Part shown: positions 53,895-62,800 of the stretch, piece by piece
How the letters are laid out: each line of letters starts with the position of its first letter
Position numbering within the stretch: the stretch's first letter is position 1
Assembly (NCBI RefSeq): GCF_964340395.1
Contig: NC_135553.1
Span: 18,251,001-18,315,000 of the forward strand
Reading direction: 5' to 3'
DNA length: 64,000 nt
Origin: Glandiceps talaboti
Taxonomy: Eukaryota > Hemichordata > Enteropneusta > Spengelidae
The notes under the pieces: generated by a model
Seen by the model: the letters and a program-made list of their open reading frames with translations, nothing else
The model's database searches: none
What the model was told of the DNA's origin: nothing
Translations under genes and position numbers: made by a program

Positions 53895-56800
53895 CATGTC
53901 TTTCCATCTATCTGCCTGTCTGTCTGTCCATGTGTCTGTCTATCCATCTGTCTATCCCTCTGTCTGTCTGACCATGTCTGTCCATGTCTGTCCATCTGTA
54001 TATTTCCATGTCTGTCCATATCTGTCTGTCATCTGCCTGTCTGTCTGTCCATCTATCTGTCTGTCCATCAGTCTCTCTTTCAACATCTTTCTTTTTTTCT
54101 TTTAAGAACACAAAACAAAAATAAACATTCAAAATATATCTTCACTGTCCTACCTGCAATGTAGGATGTGTGTTCTACTTATTTCACCATACAGTTCTCT
54201 GTTCTGATTCTCAGATTCTAAAATTCTTTCTATGACTGGTTTGGCGTCATGTACTCTCTTCAACCATTCATGTCTCTTTTCAATACTATTAAGGTGGTCT
54301 CTCTGTGGCTCTAGGCTTTCCAGTAAGGCCCTTAATGCAAATGCATCTGCAACCTGTGAATAAGAAATGAAAGACTCAGTGGAATTACATGTAACTTGTA
54401 AGCTACACTATAGATAAGACTCCTGAATAAACAAAAGACATAATTGCAAGGCAGATACATCACTCATTCAGAGACACATCATTCATAAAACAGTTCTGGA
54501 TATTTTATTGACAGAATACTCAGTGGTACATACAAGTTTACAATATTTTGTAGATCACCTATATACTAAAGTTAGATGATTGTAGCAATGGAATGGGAAT
54601 ATAATCATACACATAGAGATCATAGGAGCAGCTAGTTCCAATATACAGAGATTTAAAAGTCTGAAATACCATTGAATATTATTAATAGTTTTTTTTTCCG
54701 CTAAACTTTTATCAAAGCTGGCTTTAACGCAAAACACACTGTTGGGTTGTTGGTGGCCGAGCGCTTAACCACTTGCCTCTTACCCCTGCGACTTGGGTTC
54801 GAACCCATTTAGGGTTTAATCAAATTTACCACGCTGTAAGTACATGCAAGAAGAGTGTTGTTCAGTTTGACTCTACCGAACATCACAGGTTTTCCCCCAG
54901 GTACTTCGGTTTCCTCCTGCATTAACAATGGACCCATGAGGGATGACCCTCACTGGGTCTTGGGAGATAAGTGTTTAATATACTTAAAGAACTATCCAGT
55001 AGAAATAAAGATTATTATTATTGAAGTCTTGCTGATAACACTAATATATGAATAATACATGCACACTCACCAACTGAAGATCCTGCTCAACTGGGATATC
55101 AATACCATTTGGTAGAAGATGCATGATTTGACAAAAATTCTCAAGTCGGGCATGGACATAATTGTTATAAACGTGAATGTCAGGTACAGTCAACACAAAA
55201 TCAGCCACTTCACCACCTTCTTTCAAGTGATTCTCTACAGCTGCAATCTCTATAGCCCTCACTATAAACTATTGGAGGAATAATAATGTAACATTAATAT
55301 AATTCTAAAAAGTATCTTGTATATGAGTTGCTGAATGAATACTTCAGCATGATGAAAATTTCACTGTGTGGAAAATAAGCAATGAATAAAGAACTGAGCA
55401 TTTACTGGATGTTCACTCCCGGAATCACACCTATATATACCGGTATATACTTGAAACTTTCAACTGTGAGATATGATTGAAATATCAATTTGATGGTAAT
55501 GTGTAATGGGGTCATTGTAAACTGAATTTTTTATCATTGTGGTAAAAGTTGAATCATATTCTCCATTTAAAAAAACATGGCTTATTAAACTTTAATAGTG
55601 TAAATCAGGAAACTTGAAAGTTTACACTGACTAAATGTTGACCACAAGCCTCCCCAGGGAAAAAAATAGTTCTGAGTTGATAATTATGAGATATTATCCT
55701 ACCTGTATATGCTGCTCATTTGTTGCTTTAAAGACCATTCTAATATAGTCATGTAGATAACATCGGATGAAATTATTATAATTTTCATCTTTGGTGTCTG
55801 TCACAATGGTTGTACCTAGTTCTGACATCTGTAGCAAACTCTCCAAGCTTGTCTGTACACGTTGGTTGGCAGAAACTACAAAATAATACACAGAGTATGA
55901 ACTTTTGGGATAAGTGACTGTTATGGTGACATATGACACTGTTTTTACTACATATCAATTATGTCGACCTGAACAGGTGAAACATTACTTGTAAGTAATA
56001 ATTAACAACCCTTGGTCATGATCCAAGAACTTATTATTACTGTGTTTTACCAACCTGATGAACGTCAACATATTCTAAATCTGGGAACATATCGTTTTTT
56101 GTTTCTCTACTTATTATCAACCTCAACTTTTATTCATTCCTTACCTTTCATACTAGGTGCAGTTTGCCATATATCATCAACAAGTCCTTTGATTAACCAA
56201 GAGAATGGACATTGACAAGTAAAATACATCTTATTAACACTGGATGATATGACAGGAATGGTTTCTCTTGCCGTCTCTCTGACGGGTGAAAGCAGCGACT
56301 CATACTTCAACTCAGTTAATCTGGGATTCAACAAAATCTCCAACCATAGTTTGTGAAGCCAGCAGTCTGACGGAGACTGGTAAATCAAATCTAGATTATC
56401 ATCTCTGTCACAGAAAGCTATAATTTCCGCAAGTAGAGGAGTCACAGTCTTGACCAAACTCTGCCATATTGCCCTCCTGTAGATAATAATAATGATCTTT
56501 ATTCATCCAAATAAATTTGGTAATTTGTTGAATGGTCGCCACAAGAGTAGCGCCCTAGTGATGAAGAAGAGTCAAAGTGAGCATCACCTTTCTAAATACA
56601 GACCTGGTTAAATTTTACTCAAACCCAGTTAACGCTTGGTGGGGTCGAACCCAGACTGCAGAGGTAAGAGGTGTACAAGCTAACATATAACACCGGGTGC
56701 CAACAGGTTGTTTAATATAATTATTTCTGCCTTTCATGTTGTTTTATGATTACTGTCAATGATGAAACAATCTAGGACCACAAGGCTAAATTTGTTAGAA

Positions 56801-59800
56801 GCTCCACATTGTGTAAATTTGCTAAACACAGTGTATCAATTTTAATGGTCAAAACGTACGATGACACTATTATGGCTTGGGAATTGAGGCAGATATTTGC
56901 ATTGAAAAAAATTTGAAGAATATCAAATTATGTCCTTCCAGCACATGTCACTACTACTGGGGGTATTACAAAATACATCAAAAATGATCCCTACCTAAAA
57001 GTCCCATTGATTTGGATTCTTTGCCCAGTTAAAGCCTCTCTGCATAGCCACTGACCAGCACGATGTGGACCAGATCTATCGTCTTTCTCCTTTAGTAATT
57101 GACAAATTCTTCCTTTCACAACATTACTGAAGGACAGAGAATCTACAACCAAAATTAATTCGTACTTGTAAAAAATAATCCAAATATTAATTTTTTCATA
57201 AATTAATTGTTGCATTTAATGACAGTTTTGTCAGACTCACAATTTAGGTAGCTCTCCATTTCATTGCACTGCAAGTCAACTTTTTCATCCAATATTAAGT
57301 TGTTTTTTCCGTCACAAAATGAAATCTGATGATGTTAGGCAAGTTCCTTTTTCCTTCTAATTAATTGTGTAGAGTTTATGGAAGATCTAATGCCAATTCA
57401 CATTCAAGACACGCTTGTACTAACCATCATGATTTTGTCGTTGGCCTGAACTTTTTTTCAAAACAAAACCGAATCACAGGTACCTTTCAGTGTACGTTTG
57501 AAAAAAAAAAGAGACCTGTGCAGCCTACATGAGACGATGACCAAGTTCATAATCCCCCTATTAACACCACAGAACAATACTCATTGCTGATCTGTTTCTT
57601 CCTTGTCTGTGACCAAATCTAATATTTTGTATCCTATCATTGATGTTTATTTGTGTTTTTTTTCTAATTTTTATTATTATCTCAACTTACTTGCAGGTTC
57701 ATCTTGGTGTGTAAACAAATCCAACAGAATATCAATTCTCTTGGTGGATCTGTTTGTTCTGGTTTCCACATCCTCTAGCATCTTTGTTGCAGCATGGATG
57801 CAGCTTCTTAACAAACACTTTGCATCAATGAGAACAGTACGCTTGACAGTAACTGCATCTGTTACTTCTTCTACGTTATCTTCAGCTAACTCATCATTTT
57901 CAGTCTGCATCAATTCAACAACATTGCCACTGACAGGATCACTTGTATCCACTTCCATATCGCTACCTGATTTCATGATGAAATGGTTTTTATTGAGTAC
58001 AATTAAAGTTCTATGTTCAAGCAAAGAAATCTTCAAGAAAGAATCCTGAATTGAAATGAATTTTATTTCACCAGAAATGTAAGATATATACTATCTGGTA
58101 ATTTAAGCCTTTACTAAGATAGATACAAACTAAAACTATTGTCGCAACATGTTGATACAACAGTGATAAGCTATTGAATAGACGTTGGTTTAATTATAGT
58201 CTCAGTAGGGTGGAATCAGCAGAGTTTTATTGACAAAGTTCTATAGACTTGCAGTGTACTGCTTGGGGACTTCCAATGTTTGCACTATGTTGATCACAGG
58301 GTGATTAGATTCGTACAACAGAGGATCCACTATCACTCACTTGTGTATTAATCTACCACATTGAACAAAACACTTTGCATCTATCTTTAATAGTAAACCG
58401 AAAGCTCCATTACCAGTGTTTTATTTTGGTATTTGTTAAAGACAAAATTTAATGGATGACTTGAAAGTGGAATACCAGGTTTAGAAGTAAGATTAATTTT
58501 GTTATCAGTGACTGCTAATGTACCAGTGATTTTATCATTGATAACATTTTTTATATGTGCATTGATTTATGATTTCAAAATCTTGCATTCCATTACTAAA
58601 TCTCATATCCTACCATTTTCGACGTCCATAGATGATGGTGGGTCTGTGACTGTGTCCACGGTCTGGTCAGTATCTACAGAAAGTTCCATTCCAGAATCAT
58701 CTATAGGTACTTTGCCTTGAGACATTTTCCTCCGCGATTTCTTGTCGGTTCTGATTTCTGTGACATCACTTTCAAAAATAGCACTGATTGGTTGACCGTG
58801 TAATGCAGTGATTTCTGGTAAATTTGCTTGTGAGGGTCTTAGTTCATCAAGATGAACTGAAAGCCACTTTCCACCTGTTGAAGTTAAAAACAAATAGATG
58901 TTCCAAATGGTGCCACGTATTATTTTTTACACTTGTGTTGCTGTAATTTGTCTCTCTCGAAATAAAACACTTATAAAAAAAACTTCTTTTTTTTAAAAAG
59001 TTAAAAACAAAACAACACATGACATTATACATTACAGTCAATAAAGTTTTATTTTGTAACTTTTATTTGTCCTTTCTTCATTTTTAGCGTCCTTATACCA
59101 GATTTTTCTCACCAGTTTTTAATACACATCTCCACTCAGACTTTTATTCATTGATTTTATTGTCTTCCATTTTTAGCAGTACTATTTTAACCACGGTTTC
59201 ATCACCTTGTATCAATTTTGCACTTTTCACTTTTATCACAGTAGACCTCTGTTGTTGATTGTTATGTTTATTTTACTCATTTTCGTTTTGTTTTGTTTTG
59301 TTATTCCCTTTAGACCCTGATGAAGACCTCCTGTGTAAGGTCAAAACGTCGGTAATAAAGTTTTACGCCAAGCACCACATATTCTAGGCATGATGATGGA
59401 CAGTAACTTTGGTTGAAGTACATTTTATTCTTATTAACAACTTTCTTATTATTAAAAAAAAAATGTTTGTTTCTGATATTAAATGTGACTTCAGAAAATT
59501 GGGTAGGTAGGTCGGAATTTTATTTTATTTTATTTTAAATTTGTAAAAAATTACTTTGACCCCAAGATAAGATACTCGTTGGTCACAATACTTCTGTGAG
59601 AGTTTGATGAGGTTTAAAAGAAGTAAATGAAGACAATTATAAGTTAAGTAGAGGAACACGTTATACACACTGTACTGTTATAGTCTAAAAAGACCTGGTT
59701 TCTCTCTGGAATATGATTTTTTTTAAAGTGATAATAGAAGTAAATTGTTATCATTTTACCCTTTTTAATGCAAAAAATATTTAGGGTAGAGGGCTTAACC

Positions 59801-62800
59801 TAGGGTCGGTCGGATTATCGGAAACACACTATTTTTTTAAAAATTTGGCCTTAGGGTATACCAAAAGTTGTATATTGCACATCTTCAGGCCTTTTCCAGA
59901 CAAAATCACTGAAATCTTGGTTGAAATGTGTATTTGTGTAACTATATATATTGTCTCAGACTAGCATTAACTTAAGGAATTTCATGTGGTTGGCAAAACT
60001 TTAAATACTTATGAAACAAACTTTGAAATACTTGTCAAAAAGTTTATTTGGAACAATTAAACCATCTACCACTTGGACAATCTATTTCTGATCAAGACCA
60101 GCAAAGATACACTGTTCAAAAGTACTTTTCCATTTTTTTGGTTAAGAGCTTAAATTTTGAAACACCTTACTGCGACTACACTGAATTTAAAGTGTTAAAA
60201 TAGTGATAGAAAAAGTTTCCATGTATCATCAGCATCTCTTTTTTACCTTGCAGTCCATCAAAACAACCTCCAGCAATCCTTGGTAGTTGAATAATAAACA
60301 CAACATGAGCTGGTTGCCATAATCCTTTGTTTTGCTTGATGGCTTGGGCGCGTTCATCTTGAACGATGTATCTAGAACATGCAATAAGGTTGGTGTTTTC
60401 ATCACCAGAATCACACTGCACCAATAGTAGTCTCTCTTCTGCTGCCATGTCGGGGTCTCTGAAGAATTCTCTGTATGTCAAAGTAAGAGATACAAAACAA
60501 GCAATTTTACATGTTTAGTTTTTTTCTAGTGTTATCATGATTAATGCAAGTTACATGATGTGTGCACACTTTTGTGGGTATAGTCTGTAGGTGCAAGATA
60601 TGCTGTATGGGGGCGCCCTAACAAATTAGTCTAGCCCTCAACGAAAGGGAAGACCAATAAGGATGAAATAACACAACATTGAAATATGAAAAAACTTACC
60701 ATAAAATTCTTGATAGTTACTTACAAACTTTACGATATACCAGATGTGAACTTTGATGCTGGAAGGGGCAATACTATAATACTAATAACGTAAAAATTGT
60801 TTCATTAAGTCACAACGTACATTTTAAGGAGTGGGTCAGGATGGGGTTAGGAGGAATCGCACGACATCTTCACCGTAACCTTCCTACATGTAGACATAAA
60901 CGTATTTTACCTCAGGTAGGACTCGGGACTGCCTGAGGTAGGGCATACTATGTCTAGAAGGGGCTTAAGACTCACAAGATAAATATTGGACGTACCTGAC
61001 TTTCCTAGTAAATTGTTGTTCAGTTTGGAATTCCTGTAAGAACACGTTGTTTCTTTGCATCAATCTCTTCTGTAGTTCAAGATAACAGGCTAGGTCCTGG
61101 ATGTCATATCTTGATAAGAGTCTAGCATGTGTTGTCACCTAGGAAACATCGAAGCCAACTTTGAGATTCTATAGTATATTTTCATTTGTTATCGATAGAA
61201 GACACCCAACAAATTTGTTGTTTTGGTAGCTAATCAGTGTGGTATTTTAACTTGCAACACAGTCTGGGGAATCTCAATGGCGACACCTGTAACCTAGTAT
61301 GCACTGTTGCTGAGTGGTGTATTTCTGTTCTTTACATTGACTTTTTGTACATATTAGTTATTTTTTGCTTTCTATTTCAAGTCTAAAGGTAGAGTGAGGT
61401 TATATTTGTTTTTACAGTTGAAAGCTTCTGCTTTGAAGGGGCTCAAGCTGAATTTATAATTTTTGGGATGTGATTTTTTTCTGTTTATGAAAAGGTTCTC
61501 ACAGTATTCTACTAAATGAAGTATACTTAACCATCACTTGGAAGTAACTGAAATCAAACCTGGTATTAGGATATAATATATAAACGATCCAATGATGTAA
61601 TTTACAGTACGTACCAAAAAATTTACAGGAACTCCCTACTATGCAATCAACAATCAAGTATGTTCACTTGAGTAAACAGGTTATAAACTCAGCTTGTGCC
61701 ACTTTAACCATTTTTTGAGAATTTCCATATCTGAGTTTGAACAGCTGCTATTCCAAACTTACCTGGGCTAGAATTCCTGTCATTTTTCCATTTTGCTTGG
61801 CTATATTTATTTGATATTCAATGTACTCTGCCACGGAGCCATGTTTTTGCTCTTTGAAGTACTTCTGTAATATTCTCTCTGCCTGGCTACCAAGTCCTGA
61901 TCGGCTTAGACGGGCAACGGAATCAGGAGTTACGCACTGAAGCAACATGTCCTGTGCTGTCTCAAACACCTGGCATACGAAATGAGAAAATAAGTCATCA
62001 TTATATCACCACAATGCTACTACTAGTGGTTTTTCAATTGGACAATTCCTATCTGATGTATCCCTGACCAAACACATAGCACTTGTAAGACACAGTGAGG
62101 ATGGCGGGATGAAAAATCCAAACTCAGGATATCAGAAAATTTAGCTGCTTTTGTCACAAGATAATAAAAAATAAACTTTTTGAACTTGTATGTCTGGAAT
62201 GCTAAATGTAGTTAGAACTATTTGTCATAAAACATTGACTTACTATACTATGAAGCATAATTTAGCAAATCATTTTTAGAACAAGCATTAACTTCTAAAC
62301 AAGCCCTTATTTTTACACATGTTATGGTTTCTGATCATGCAAAAGAACAATTTTAAAGTTAAATTGTTGCTATAAAACTAAATCTCTTGTGTCAGTGATC
62401 TTTTGAAACAGCCAGACAGTACTACTTACAGATGGTTGTTGATTTGTGATATACTTGGTGATCAATGCACAGGTATGTGGTATACTTACATATCCAGCCC
62501 AGTCCTGGTCATCATTAGCTTCATGTTGATTCATATCAGAACAAACTTGTAGAACAATGGAAGCTATGGTGTCATTATTGAACCCAATAAATACATCTTC
62601 TACCTTGAATTCTGAAGTCGATCTATTAGTTGTTAAGAATATTAAAATAATGCCTAAATAAAAATATCATGATACAGTATAAAAATATTTAATGGAAAGA
62701 CAGGGAAGATACCACAAATATCATATAAAGAATTTTTTTGATTACAGTAGTAAATATAATTTCCTTTTCTACATTGAGATAGGTTTTTTTCACCAAATCA

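Noticed and set aside
53755-54164. Ser-Val-Cys-Leu-rich frames
   Set aside because: They are translations of a CTGT/CCAT microsatellite.
54750-54825. Possible tRNA gene with A and B boxes
   Set aside because: The head continues into a SINE body and an AATAAAG tail shared with other copies, and no cloverleaf acceptor stem closes it.
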